Shown one piece after another: positions 8,533 to 16,723 of a stretch of DNA of 64,000 nucleotides; within the stretch, counting starts at the first letter, position 1; the number at the start of each line of letters is the position of its first letter. Made by a program: the position numbers and the translations under genes. Source of the DNA: Streptococcus merionis DSM 19192 (GTDB taxonomy: Bacteria; Bacillota; Bacilli; Lactobacillales; Streptococcaceae); the NCBI RefSeq assembly GCF_000380085.1, contig NZ_KB904556.1, positions 91,033-155,032 of the forward strand, in the 5' to 3' direction. The notes beneath the pieces were generated by a model that saw only the letters and a list, made by a program, of their open reading frames with translations, was not told the origin of the DNA and did no database searches.

Positions 8533-9042
8533 TTAATTTTTATTGGCGATAGCGCTCTTACTTGGGTCAGAATGGGCCAACCGACTAGCAGCAGCTGCAG
8601 CTAGAGCACCGACGATGTCATCTAAGAAAGTATGGCACTGGCCGCCAACCTTAGAATCTAATTTCTGAATGATGCCAGGCTTGACCTTGTCAATATAACC
8701 ATAGTTAGTAAACCCGATTGAGCCATAGACATTGACGATAGATAGAGCCAAGATTTCATCAATCCCATAAAGGCCTTCGTCAGCCATCAGAATATCATTG
8801 AGGGGTTGAGACAATTTGCCCTTCTCGGCTAATTTGTCAATTTCAATTCCTGTGATAATGGTGTTGTAGACTTCCCGTTTTTCAAGGACAGCTGAAATGT
8901 GCTCCATGCACTGTTGTTTGGTCAAGTCTGGAATGTACTTGTTTTGCAGGTACATGACCAAGTCTGATAGGTCGTCCATGGTGACGCCGCGCTCTTCTAG
9001 AAGTTCAAGGGCTTTAGCTTTTAAGTCAGTTCTTTCTTTCAT
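8533..9042 (-). CDS. pgpA: Phosphatidylglycerophosphatase A family protein
   Basis: A 169-residue protein of the PgpA family as found in Gram-positives (YutG-like). Acidic residues of the catalytic region are visible in LMADEGLYGIDEILALSI (about 86-103) and in TFLDDIVGAL. PgpA members remove the phosphate from phosphatidylglycerophosphate to make phosphatidylglycerol, but the Firmicute branch lacks the membrane helices of E. coli PgpA and its exact substrate is less certain. It starts 15 bases after the reductase stop, so the two form an operon. Confidence 0.75.
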   Translation of the reverse strand: MKERTDLKAKALELLEERGVTMDDLSDLVMYLQNKYIPDLTKQQCMEHISAVLEKREVYNTIITGIEIDKLAEKGKLSQPLNDILMADEGLYGIDEILALSIVNVYGSIGFTNYGYIDKVKPGIIQKLDSKVGGQCHTFLDDIVGALAAAAASRLAHSDPSKSAIANKN

Positions 9043-9057
9043 GGAAATCCTTTCTTT

Positions 9058-10029
9058 TTAAAGGCTGGTGGAGTGTTTGGGTTGTACTTTTTCGGTTGGA
9101 TTGATGTAGTTAATGGCGTTGTTGATGGCAGTTGGAGCTTCGCCAAATCCGGTCGCAATCAGATCAACCTTTCCCTCATAGAAACAGCAATCGCCTGCAG
9201 CGAAAATCCCTGGTACAGAGGTGGCTTGCTTGGAATCAACGACAATCTTGTGGCGGTTGAGTTCAAGTCCCCACTGTTTGAGATTGCCAACTGAGGACTT
9301 AAAGCCATAGTTAACAAAAAGGTGGTCAACAGGCAGAAGCACGATTTCATCCGACTTAACTTTTGTAATTTCAAGCTGAGTAACTTTGTCACTCTCAGTA
9401 ACCAGACCGCTAGGGAGAAATGGCGTTTTGATGGTCACATTTGACGCTTTTAATTCCTCGACACTGTGCTCTAAGGCTCGGAAATTATCTCGGCGATGCA
9501 CAATCGTTGTTTGACTACCAACCTGATCAAAAGCCAAAGACCAGTCAACAGCTGAATCTCCCCCGCCGAGAACGACGATTTGTTGATTGGCATACTGTTT
9601 GATATCAGCTACGTGGTAGTGGATATTGTCAAAATCATCTGCACCTTCTAACTCAAGCGCCCTTGGCTTGAAGGCGCCACCACCCATGGCGATCAGGACT
9701 GTCTTTGTTAAGTGCTCTGTTTTGTTGGTACGAAGGGTGAAGAGATTTTCACTTTTTTCAATGTCCAGCACCGTTTCATTGAGATGAATGGTTGTTTCAA
9801 ACGTTGCCAATTGCTTGAGGAGACTTTCGGTCAATTCTTTTCCTGTAATGTTGGAAAAACCTGGCACATCTAGAATCGTTTTTTCAGGGTAGAGAATCTC
9901 TGGTTGACCACCAAGTTGTGGTAGGGAATCAATAACTTTGACCTTGGCTTGGCGCAGATGAGCATAAAAGGCAGCAAAGAGTCCAACAGGGCCGCCTCCG
10001 ATAATTGTAATATCAAAAATATCTGACAT
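9058..10029 (-). CDS. Ferredoxin--NADP reductase (thioredoxin-reductase-like type)
   Basis: A 323-residue FAD enzyme of the YumC/TrxR-like class. FAD-binding IIGGGPVGLFAA (9-20), a second nucleotide-binding motif VVLGGGDSAVDW (about 151-162) and the C-terminal FAD motif GIFAAGDC. The CxxC redox pair of true thioredoxin reductase is absent from the middle of the protein, which favours a ferredoxin/flavodoxin-NADP reductase. It is first in an operon with pgpA. A -10 element TGATAGAAT lies upstream on the minus strand. Confidence 0.85.
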   Translation of the reverse strand: MSDIFDITIIGGGPVGLFAAFYAHLRQAKVKVIDSLPQLGGQPEILYPEKTILDVPGFSNITGKELTESLLKQLATFETTIHLNETVLDIEKSENLFTLRTNKTEHLTKTVLIAMGGGAFKPRALELEGADDFDNIHYHVADIKQYANQQIVVLGGGDSAVDWSLAFDQVGSQTTIVHRRDNFRALEHSVEELKASNVTIKTPFLPSGLVTESDKVTQLEITKVKSDEIVLLPVDHLFVNYGFKSSVGNLKQWGLELNRHKIVVDSKQATSVPGIFAAGDCCFYEGKVDLIATGFGEAPTAINNAINYINPTEKVQPKHSTSL

Positions 10030-10062
10030 GACTATCTCTCTTTCACAAATAAACTTTCCTCT

Positions 10063-10071
10063 ATTCTATCA
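10063..10071 (-). promoter_or_regulatory. Extended -10 promoter of the reductase-pgpA operon
   Basis: The minus-strand sequence TGATAGAAT (10071 to 10063) lies about 35 bases before the reductase start. No good -35 box is visible. Confidence 0.45.
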
Positions 10072-10142
10072 TAAAATTTGGGTAAAAATTGTTTGTAACT
10101 CTTGCTAGACGGCCAAATTGAGACGAAAAAGGCCAGATATAG

Positions 10143-10148
10143 TATAAT
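10143..10148 (+). promoter_or_regulatory. -10 box of pbp2a
   Basis: TATAAT, 30 bases before the pbp2a start. The best -35 candidate, TTGAGA (10118-10123), is 19 bases upstream, somewhat long. Confidence 0.45.
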
Positions 10149-10177
10149 AGAGACAGTTTTCAAGAAAGGAGAACGAG

Positions 10178-12457
10178 ATGAACCCTAAGCAATTTTTTGA
10201 AAACTTTATGCGCAAGTATTTCTTGCCAGATGAGACAGAACGAGAAGGTGAAGATGTAGAGGCTGTCGCTGAAGACTTAACATTTGATCAAGGACCAGTC
10301 AGTGATGCTCCAGAATCCTACCAGACTGAAGCGACTAGTAAATCTAGCCGAAGACGGCGTTTTGGTAAAGCAAAAGAGCCGAAAAAAGGCCAGTCAGCTT
10401 TTCGTCGCTTTTGGCGCCGTTACCACTTGACCAAGATTTTGCTGATTCTGATGGCTACCGCAGCTGTGGTTACGGGTGGTTGGCTCTTTTTCTTGGCAAA
10501 GACTGCCAATGTCAAAGACCTGCAGGCGGCGCTTCAGGCAGAAACGATTATTTATGACAAAGATGCCGTAGAGGCAGGGAGTCTGTCGGGGCAAAAAGGT
10601 ACCTATGTTCAGCTGGATGCTATTTCAGACTATATGGAGCAGGCGGTTATTGCTACAGAAGATCGAACCTTCTATGAAAATTCTGGGATTAATTTCGGTC
10701 GCTTTGCTCTGGCTATTCTGACTCTTGGGCGGGCTGGTGGTGGCTCTACCATTACCCAGCAATTGGCTAAAAATGCTTATTTGACTCAGGAGCAGACCGT
10801 GACGCGAAAAGCCAAGGAGTTTTTCTTGGCGTTGGAGTTAACCAAGGCCTATGAGAAAGACGAAATCTTGGCCATGTACCTCAATAATGCCTATTTTGGC
10901 AATGGGGTTTGGGGTGTTGAGGACGCGAGTCTTAAGTATTTTGGGATCTCAGCCAGTCAGTTGACGCTTTCGCAGGCTGCAACGCTAGCAGGCATGCTCA
11001 AAGGTCCAGAGGTTTACAATCCCTATTATTCACTGGAAAATGCGACCAATCGTCGCAATACGGTCATCCAAGTCATGGTGGATGCAGGTTATATTGATCA
11101 GGCGACAGCAGACGAATCTGCGGACGTAGATATGAATGGGCAACTCAACGATGCCTATGCTGGTCGCAGTAGCAAATATGCCTACCCGTCCTATTTTGAT
11201 GCTGTTATTGAAGAAGCCACGACCAAGTACGGACTTAAAGAGAGCGACATTGTGAACAATGGTTTGCGAATCTATACAGAACTTGACCAGACTTACCAAG
11301 CTAATATCCAAGCTGTCTACAATGAAGATAGTCTCTTTCCTGTCGCTTACAGTGATGGTGAGTTGGCTCAGTCTGCTTCGGTGGCTCTGGATCCGTCAAC
11401 AGGCGGCGTTCGTGCTCTAGTTGGTCGTGTTAATTCGAGTGAAAACTACACCTATCGCAGTTTTAACTATGCTACACAGTCTGAGCGTAGTCCGGGGTCA
11501 ACGATTAAACCCCTAGTTGTCTATACACCTGCCATCGCCGCTGGTTGGGCAACCGACCGTGAACTAGATAACACAACGACCACCTACGGTGCTTACACGC
11601 TGGATAATTACATGAGCTCTCGGACAGAAACAGGAACGGTTCCCATGTACCAAGCCTTAGCGCAATCACTCAATATCCCTGCGGTTGCAACGGTCAACGA
11701 GTTGGGAATCGATACAGCCTTTAGTTATGGAAAAAAATTTGGCCTTAATATGAGTAAAGTACCTCAGGAGCTGGGTGTTGCGCTTGGCGGAGGTGTTGTG
11801 ACCAATCCTCTCCAGATGGCTCAGGCCTATTCTGCCTTTGCCAATAATGGTGTCAGGGCTGATGCACACCTCATTACTCGCATCGAGACAGCTAATGGTA
11901 AGGTTCTCAAAACGCACAAATCGAAAAAAACACGGGTCATGGATAGCGCAGTGGCCAACAAAATGACCAGTATGATGTTGGGGACTTTTTCTAATGGTAC
12001 AGGCGTTTATGCAGCCCCTTATGGCTATACTATGGCAGGTAAGACTGGGACGACAGAAACGAACTTTGATCCTAATGTAGCTAGTGATCAATGGGTCATC
12101 GGTTACACACCAGATGTGGTCATCACCCACTGGCTAGGCTTCTCTAAGACGGACGAAAACCATTATCTTGAAGGCTCCTCTTCTAACCAAGCCTCAACCA
12201 TTTTCAAAACAGTAGCTAACAGTATCCTCCCTTATACAGCTGGAACTGAGTTTACTCAGGAAAATACCTACGCCGAAAACGGTATCGCACCTGTCAATGA
12301 GGCGGGTCAAACGACTGATACTGCTTCTGAAATCCTAGAAACCGTGAAAGAGCAGGCAGAGCAAATTATGGACCAAACCAAGAAGGCCATCGAAGAAGCT
12401 AATATTCCTGAAAAAGTACTAGATCTCTGGGAAACTATTAAGAGTTTGTTTCAATAG
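10178..12457 (+). CDS. pbp2a: Class A penicillin-binding protein PBP2a
   Basis: A bifunctional peptidoglycan glycosyltransferase/transpeptidase of 759 residues. It has a long charged cytoplasmic N-terminus (1-83), one membrane anchor (84-106), a GT51 domain with EDRTFYENSG (161-170) and GGSTITQQL (188-196), and a transpeptidase domain with the SxxK motif STIK (Ser441), SLN (497-499) and KTGT (Lys622). The tail after about residue 690 is acidic. ATG 10178 follows AAAGGAG. The following rpmG-secE-nusG order is the same as in S. pneumoniae, which supports the PBP2a name. Confidence 0.93.
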   Translation: MNPKQFFENFMRKYFLPDETEREGEDVEAVAEDLTFDQGPVSDAPESYQTEATSKSSRRRRFGKAKEPKKGQSAFRRFWRRYHLTKILLILMATAAVVTGGWLFFLAKTANVKDLQAALQAETIIYDKDAVEAGSLSGQKGTYVQLDAISDYMEQAVIATEDRTFYENSGINFGRFALAILTLGRAGGGSTITQQLAKNAYLTQEQTVTRKAKEFFLALELTKAYEKDEILAMYLNNAYFGNGVWGVEDASLKYFGISASQLTLSQAATLAGMLKGPEVYNPYYSLENATNRRNTVIQVMVDAGYIDQATADESADVDMNGQLNDAYAGRSSKYAYPSYFDAVIEEATTKYGLKESDIVNNGLRIYTELDQTYQANIQAVYNEDSLFPVAYSDGELAQSASVALDPSTGGVRALVGRVNSSENYTYRSFNYATQSERSPGSTIKPLVVYTPAIAAGWATDRELDNTTTTYGAYTLDNYMSSRTETGTVPMYQALAQSLNIPAVATVNELGIDTAFSYGKKFGLNMSKVPQELGVALGGGVVTNPLQMAQAYSAFANNGVRADAHLITRIETANGKVLKTHKSKKTRVMDSAVANKMTSMMLGTFSNGTGVYAAPYGYTMAGKTGTTETNFDPNVASDQWVIGYTPDVVITHWLGFSKTDENHYLEGSSSNQASTIFKTVANSILPYTAGTEFTQENTYAENGIAPVNEAGQTTDTASEILETVKEQAEQIMDQTKKAIEEANIPEKVLDLWETIKSLFQ

Positions 12458-12513
12458 CTTGTCAAGACCCAGATAAAATGCTAAAATAGTTAGGACATGT
12501 ATGGAGGCTTGAA

Positions 12514-12666
12514 ATGGCATTGAAAAAAGGAAGTCTAGCCTGTACGGTGTGTGGCTCGCGGAATTACTCCATTCAGCTGAGCAGTAACCAAAAACCGACA
12601 CGACTAGAGGTGAATAAATTTTGCAAACACTGTGGGGGTTATACCTTACACAAAGAAACCAGATAA
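12514..12666 (+). CDS. rpmG: Ribosomal protein bL33 (zinc-binding form)
   Basis: A 50-residue protein ([20 protein letters not shown] at the N-terminus) with both zinc knuckles, CTVC and CKHC, so it is the C+ paralogue of bL33. AGGAG-like TGGAGG precedes the start at 7 bases. It sits between pbp2a and secE, as in other streptococci. Confidence 0.93.
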   Translation: MALKKGSLACTVCGSRNYSIQLSSNQKPTRLEVNKFCKHCGGYTLHKETR

Positions 12667-12689
12667 AGCATTGATAAAAAGGAGATAAG

Positions 12690-12866
12690 ATGAAATTCAT
12701 TAGTGACACCATCCAAATTTTAGCCGATACGACTTGGCCAGACAGTAAACAGCGCTGGGCCGATTTTCTCTCAGTTATTGAGTATACAGCCTTCTTTGTG
12801 GCTGTTATTTACCTCTTTGACTTAGCCATTTCACGTGGCGTCCTCAGCTTGATTAACTTCTTCTAA
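12690..12866 (+). CDS. secE: Preprotein translocase subunit SecE
   Basis: A 58-residue protein with an amphipathic N-terminal part (WPDSKQRWADF) and one transmembrane helix (about 30-50). This is the short single-span SecE usual in Gram-positives. It stabilises SecY in the Sec channel. The start follows AAAGGAG. It lies between rpmG and nusG. Confidence 0.92.
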   Translation: MKFISDTIQILADTTWPDSKQRWADFLSVIEYTAFFVAVIYLFDLAISRGVLSLINFF

Positions 12867-12870
12867 ATAG

Positions 12871-12899
12871 TTGTCAAGCAAAGGCATTTAAGGTATAAT
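12871..12899 (+). promoter_or_regulatory. Promoter of nusG
   Basis: TTGTCA (12871-12876), a 17-base spacer, TATAAT (12894-12899), four bases after the secE stop. It gives nusG its own strong promoter. Confidence 0.75.
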
Positions 12900-12911
12900 A
12901 AAATCAAATAG

Positions 12912-12931
12912 AGAGCCGTTAGGCTCTTTTT
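12912..12931 (+). terminator. Terminator hairpin inside the nusG 5' leader
   Basis: AGAGCC, loop GTTA, GGCTCT, then six T. It ends transcripts reading through from secE. For RNA started at the nusG promoter (about 12906), the hairpin lies at the very 5' end, where it should be too early to terminate. Confidence 0.75.
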
Positions 12932-12946
12932 TGAAAGGAAAATCTT

Positions 12947-13483
12947 ATGGACAGTTTTGATAAAGGTTGGTTTGTGCTACAAACCTACTCAGGCTATGAA
13001 AATAAAGTAAAAGAAAACCTCTTGCAACGTGCGCAAACATACAATATGTTGGAAAACATCTTGCGCGTGGAAATCCCGACTCAGACCGTTCAGGTGGAGA
13101 AAAAAGGCGAGATGAAAGAGGTTGAGGAAAATCGCTTCCCAGGCTATGTTCTAGTTGAGATGGTTATGACTGACGAAGCTTGGTTTGTCGTGCGTAACAC
13201 GCCAAATGTTACAGGATTCGTAGGCTCTCACGGGAATCGTTCGAAGCCAACACCACTCTTAGAAGAAGAAATCCGCGCAATCTTGGCATCAATGGGTCAA
13301 AGCGTGCAAGAATTTTCTATTGATGTGCGCGTGGGCGATACGGTTCGTATCATTGACGGAGCCTTCTCAGGCTATGAGGGGAAAGTTTCTGAGATTGACA
13401 ACAACAAGGTTAAGATGATAATCTCCATGTTCGGTAATGACACCGTAGCAGAAGTCAACTTGAGCCAAATCGCAGAATTATAA
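12947..13483 (+). CDS. nusG: Transcription termination/antitermination factor NusG
   Basis: A 178-residue protein with an N-terminal NGN domain (WFVLQTYSGYENKVKENL at 8-25; FPGYVLVEM) and a C-terminal KOW domain (GDTVRIIDGAFSGYEGKV). It binds RNA polymerase and affects pausing and termination. It has its own promoter just after secE and is followed by a strong terminator. Confidence 0.96.
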   Translation: MDSFDKGWFVLQTYSGYENKVKENLLQRAQTYNMLENILRVEIPTQTVQVEKKGEMKEVEENRFPGYVLVEMVMTDEAWFVVRNTPNVTGFVGSHGNRSKPTPLLEEEIRAILASMGQSVQEFSIDVRVGDTVRIIDGAFSGYEGKVSEIDNNKVKMIISMFGNDTVAEVNLSQIAEL

Positions 13484-13523
13484 GTTGGTACTGGATAGAA
13501 GCCTGACTAGAACACCAAAAAAC

Positions 13524-13570
13524 GAACAAGGATTGGATTACTATTTCTGTTAATCAATCCTTGTTCTTTT
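13524..13570 (+). terminator. Strong terminator after nusG
   Basis: Arms 13524-13540 (GAACAAGGATTG and beyond) and 13551-13566 (ending CAATCCTTGTTC), followed by TTTTTT. Confidence 0.85.
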
Positions 13571-13882
13571 TTATTCATTTGTTTTATCAGTGGTGGCGAG
13601 AGTTTGCTAAAAAATAAATGATTTTTAGGATTTCCTTCTGGAGCGAAACTACTTTATTCATAACTCAATAGCGTCTATAATCTCTTTGTAACCAATGATT
13701 ATCGTGTGTTACGGATTAGTTTTTATGCGAAAAAATGGATATGAGAGAGACAGCATCCTACTATGTTACTGAGTGTCTTTATCCGTGGATACGTAGCGAC
13801 CTAAAAAAATCAAAGCCTCCTTGTTTGGTCTTACCGACCTTGCTTTTTGTTCTCACCATTTTGACTTTATGATAATCCTAGC

Positions 13883-13898
13883 CTTACAAAACTGTAAG
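13883..13898. promoter_or_regulatory. Inverted repeat upstream of the TraX-like gene
   Basis: CTTACA, 4 bases, TGTAAG: a perfect repeat about 25 bases before a -10-like TAGAAT (13921-13926). It is placed where a repressor would cover the -35 region. It resembles but does not match the CopY box (which has 2 bases between halves). The rest of 13571-13961 shows no gene. Confidence 0.4.
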
Positions 13899-13961
13899 AA
13901 AATACCTGATTTTGATGTGATAGAATGATAACGGAATTATTTGAGAAATGGGGTATACAAT

Positions 13962-14702
13962 ATGAAACGATTTGATGCTTTTCAATTAAAGTTGGGTATG
14001 GCTTTTCTAATGGTCTTAGATCATCTTCATTTGATTCCAGGTCTACTTAGTCCAACAACAGAGGGTGTTTTTCACGCGCTAACCCGTTGTGTAGGTGTCT
14101 TTTTTGCTTTTATGGCAGTAGAAGGATTTACCCACACCCGTAGCCGTTGGCGTTATATTGGGCGGTTATTTACTGCCTCTGTTGTGATGTTACTTGGTAA
14201 TAGCTTATTGAACCTATTGTTAGCTAGCAAGGAAATATATATTGACAATAATATTTTCATGACCCTAGCAGGAGGTGTATTAGTATTGCAATTAGCTTGG
14301 GGTGATGGAAAAAGCTTGATTCCTCAAAAGGGTCTAAGAATCTTGCTTGCAGCGTTAGTCGGTGTTCTTGCGGCTGTCCTTACAGAAGGCGGTATTCTGA
14401 TGATTCCGTTCATCGTTTTGACCTATGCTTTTCGTGAAAAGAAAGGACTACGAACGCTTTCCTATCTTATCTTGAGTTTGTTCTTGCTAATTCTCAGTTT
14501 TCAAGTCTATCCAAGCTGGCAAGAGACACTTAGCATGTTGTTGTATAATTCGGACTGGCTCTTTATTACAGTCTTGCCTTTCATGTATTTATACAATGGT
14601 GAGCGGGGATTACAGACGGTGTACAGCAAATACTTTTTCTATTTCTTTTATCCGTTTCACCTCTGGTTGATTGGCTTGATAGCTTATTTTGTATCCATTT
14701 GA
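13962..14702 (+). CDS. TraX-family membrane protein
   Basis: A 246-residue protein with seven to eight membrane segments and the TraX features (FQLKLGMAFLMVLDHLHLIP near the N-terminus, FAFMAVEGFTHT, YPFHLWLIGLI at the C-terminus). TraX acetylates pilin in F plasmids. Chromosomal Firmicute members are acyltransferase-like membrane proteins of unknown substrate, with no conjugation genes nearby here. ATG 13962 fits the family start better than TTG 13941; the ribosome site is weak (TGGGG). It is a single-gene unit ending in a terminator. Confidence 0.8.
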   Translation: MKRFDAFQLKLGMAFLMVLDHLHLIPGLLSPTTEGVFHALTRCVGVFFAFMAVEGFTHTRSRWRYIGRLFTASVVMLLGNSLLNLLLASKEIYIDNNIFMTLAGGVLVLQLAWGDGKSLIPQKGLRILLAALVGVLAAVLTEGGILMIPFIVLTYAFREKKGLRTLSYLILSLFLLILSFQVYPSWQETLSMLLYNSDWLFITVLPFMYLYNGERGLQTVYSKYFFYFFYPFHLWLIGLIAYFVSI

Positions 14703-14741
14703 AATACATCTGAACAGGCCCTAAAAAGCTCAAAAATTAAC

Positions 14742-14797
14742 AGAAAACGAATGATCTTCTCTCTTTGAATGGTAAAGGAAAGCTCATTCGTTTTTGT
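14742..14797. terminator. Terminator between the convergent TraX and TetR genes
   Basis: AAAACGAATGA (about 14744-14754) pairs with TCATTCGTTTT (14784-14794), then TGTT. The A-rich left flank could serve the minus strand as well. Confidence 0.7.
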
Positions 14798-14904
14798 TCT
14801 GATTTCTTGACAAATAGTGTTCTATTTCATTCGCTCTCTTTATGACCTGCGGTTTAGAGGCGATAAAGAGGATTCAGCAAGGTTCTTGCCCTTGCTAAAC
14901 AAAT

Positions 14905-15441
14905 TTAGACCACAACTTTTAAAAAATAGTCTACTAAATCAGTAATCTCAGGAGGCGTCTTTTCTCGCAAAAACCACTCCAAACTACTAATAAAACTTGA
15001 ACAAACAAAATGTTTTAAAAAGGCTTCGGGGATGTCCTTTTGGTCTAAGCTATAATAAGAAACTAGAAGAGGGTAGACATCGTGCTCGATTTCGATAGTG
15101 AGCTGCCTGATAAAATAGTCGTTTTGCGCCAATAAAAGGCTGGCAATCTTGTGTTGATTTTCCTGAAAATGCCTAAAAACATGACGCAAAAATTCCTCAG
15201 GTCCAATCTGGCTATCATGCCTAAAGATATGATGAAAAAGCTCCTGACATAGTTGCTCCAGCAGCAAATCCTTACTGGCGTAATGATTATAAAAAGTAGC
15301 CCTGCCAATATCTGCTCTGTCAATAATCTCCTGAACAGTAATGTCGTTGTAGTTTTTTTCTGCCAAAAGATCTATAAAGGCTTGATAAATAGTACTTTGT
15401 GTCCGTCTAGCCTGACGATTGGGATGTTTTATCATAGACAT
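14905..15441 (-). CDS. TetR-family regulator, SczA-like (zinc) candidate
   Basis: A 178-residue protein with a TetR helix-turn-helix at 10-55 (RRTQSTIYQAFIDLLAEK, then IIDRADIGRATFYNHYASK) and a C-terminal ligand half containing several His residues. It is divergent from a CDF cation exporter, the arrangement of sczA-czcD in S. pneumoniae, where SczA activates the zinc exporter. The start is uncertain: ATG 15441 and 15435 lack a close ribosome site, while TTG 15459 lies 10 bases after AAGGAG. An inverted repeat TGTTCA-4-TGAACA overlaps that TTG. The family is certain; the SczA role is inference from context. Confidence 0.8.
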   Translation of the reverse strand: MSMIKHPNRQARRTQSTIYQAFIDLLAEKNYNDITVQEIIDRADIGRATFYNHYASKDLLLEQLCQELFHHIFRHDSQIGPEEFLRHVFRHFQENQHKIASLLLAQNDYFIRQLTIEIEHDVYPLLVSYYSLDQKDIPEAFLKHFVCSSFISSLEWFLREKTPPEITDLVDYFLKVVV

Positions 15442-15452
15442 TTGAGAATTTT

Positions 15453-15468
15453 TGTTCAACTTTGAACA
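15453..15468. promoter_or_regulatory. TGTTCA/TGAACA inverted repeat, likely TetR (SczA-like) operator
   Basis: TGTTCA (15453-15458), ACTT, TGAACA (15463-15468). It lies at the start of the TetR gene. I recall the same half-sites as the SczA motif at pneumococcal czcD, but not the spacing with certainty. Only a partial match (TGTTGAAC near 15614) is seen closer to the CDF gene. Confidence 0.55.
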
Positions 15469-15861
15469 GCTCCTTCTTTTTAACTCTAGCATTGCGATAG
15501 ATTTCATGGGAAGATGAATGTAGAACCTGTATTCACCGTCCAACACTTGCATTCAAGACTGTTTTGGGAATAGGATAAAAGTCGTCTCGCCCTGCAAATC
15601 AAGACTTGTAAAATGTTGAACGACCAACGCTTGACCTACGGGTATCTTGTCTAGTTAGCGGAACAATCTGGATAAATGAGGTACTTTTGGTGCAGACTAG
15701 CTGAGCTTGAAAGCAATAAAGGGAGAAACTTCTTTCTTAGCCAGCCTTGATTCCCAAAAAGCGGTCTTGACTATCGAAAAACAATTTCTTGAACCTAGAA
15801 ACCTTACTTGTGAGGAAAGGTTTTTAGAAACACACGATTATGATACTAAAAGGAGCTTCTC
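15469..15861. other. Region between the TetR gene and the CDF transporter
   Basis: There is no gene. A hairpin AAACCTT (about 15800-15806) with AAGGTTT (about 15819-15825) lies 40-60 bases before the CDF start and could be a leader structure or a leftover repeat. I cannot place the CDF promoter with confidence. Confidence 0.4.
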
Positions 15862-16695
15862 ATGACATCTAAAGCCCGTGTTCTCGTTGCCTTTATTCTC
15901 AACATCAGCTTTTCTCTGATCGAACTCGTCTGTGGTCTTTTATTTCGCTCCTCAGCTCTGATTTCTGATGCAGTTCATGATGCTGGTGACGCGGTCTCCA
16001 TTGGTTTTGCAGCCTTGATGGAAAATCTGGCTGATAAACCTGCTAATAAGCGCTTTACCATGGGTTATCAACGCTTTAGTCTGCTTGGTGCCCTCGCTAC
16101 TGGTGTGATCCTCGTCTTTGGCTCCATATCAGTCCTTGTGTTTAGTATCCCGAAGCTCTTCAATCCTCAGCCAGTCAATTATAGCGGCATGCTTATCTTG
16201 GGGTTATTTGCTGTTGCTACTAATGTCTTGGCAACACTTGTTCTCAAGAAAGGGCATTCTCACAATGAGAAAATACTGAGCCTTCACTTTTTAGAAGATA
16301 CTCTGGGTTGGCTTGCTCTTATCTTAGTTTCTATTATACTCCATTTTAAGGATTGGTATGTCTTAGATCCCTTACTTTCCGTTCTCATTTCAGGTTTTAT
16401 GCTGACAAAGTCTTTACCAGAGCTGTGGAAATGCTTACTGCTCTTTCTTCAAGCTTGTCCTCAGGACTTGGATACAGAACAATTGCAGAAAGAGCTTTTA
16501 TCTATTGTGCAAATTAAAAGTCTTAGCGCCCTACAGATCTGGTCCATGGATGGCAGTCATCATAAGGCTCTCGTTCGATTAACGCTTAAAGAGAATACTG
16601 TGACAAATCAAGAACTAACTAAGGAAAAAATTCGTCAATGCCTGCTAGAGCACGGGATTAGCGAGGTCACTATTGATATTGAGGGCAAGGTTTGA
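15862..16695 (+). CDS. Cation diffusion facilitator (CzcD-like zinc exporter)
   Basis: A 277-residue CDF transporter with six membrane segments. Metal-binding residues are visible in helix 2 (DAVHDAGD, about 35-42) and helix 5 (HFLEDT, about 144-149), the HxxxD arrangement of zinc-type CDF proteins. A His-containing loop (KKGHSHNEK) lies between helices 4 and 5, and a cytoplasmic C-terminal domain follows. It exports zinc or related ions in exchange for protons. AAAGGAG precedes the start. The divergent TetR gene is its likely regulator. Confidence 0.88.
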   Translation: MTSKARVLVAFILNISFSLIELVCGLLFRSSALISDAVHDAGDAVSIGFAALMENLADKPANKRFTMGYQRFSLLGALATGVILVFGSISVLVFSIPKLFNPQPVNYSGMLILGLFAVATNVLATLVLKKGHSHNEKILSLHFLEDTLGWLALILVSIILHFKDWYVLDPLLSVLISGFMLTKSLPELWKCLLLFLQACPQDLDTEQLQKELLSIVQIKSLSALQIWSMDGSHHKALVRLTLKENTVTNQELTKEKIRQCLLEHGISEVTIDIEGKV

Positions 16696-16723
16696 TGAGC
16701 TTTTTGTCTAGTAAGTAATCCCC

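Noticed and set aside
13883..13898. Copper-responsive CopY box
   Set aside because: The half-sites fit partly, but the spacer is 4 bases rather than 2 and no copper gene is nearby.
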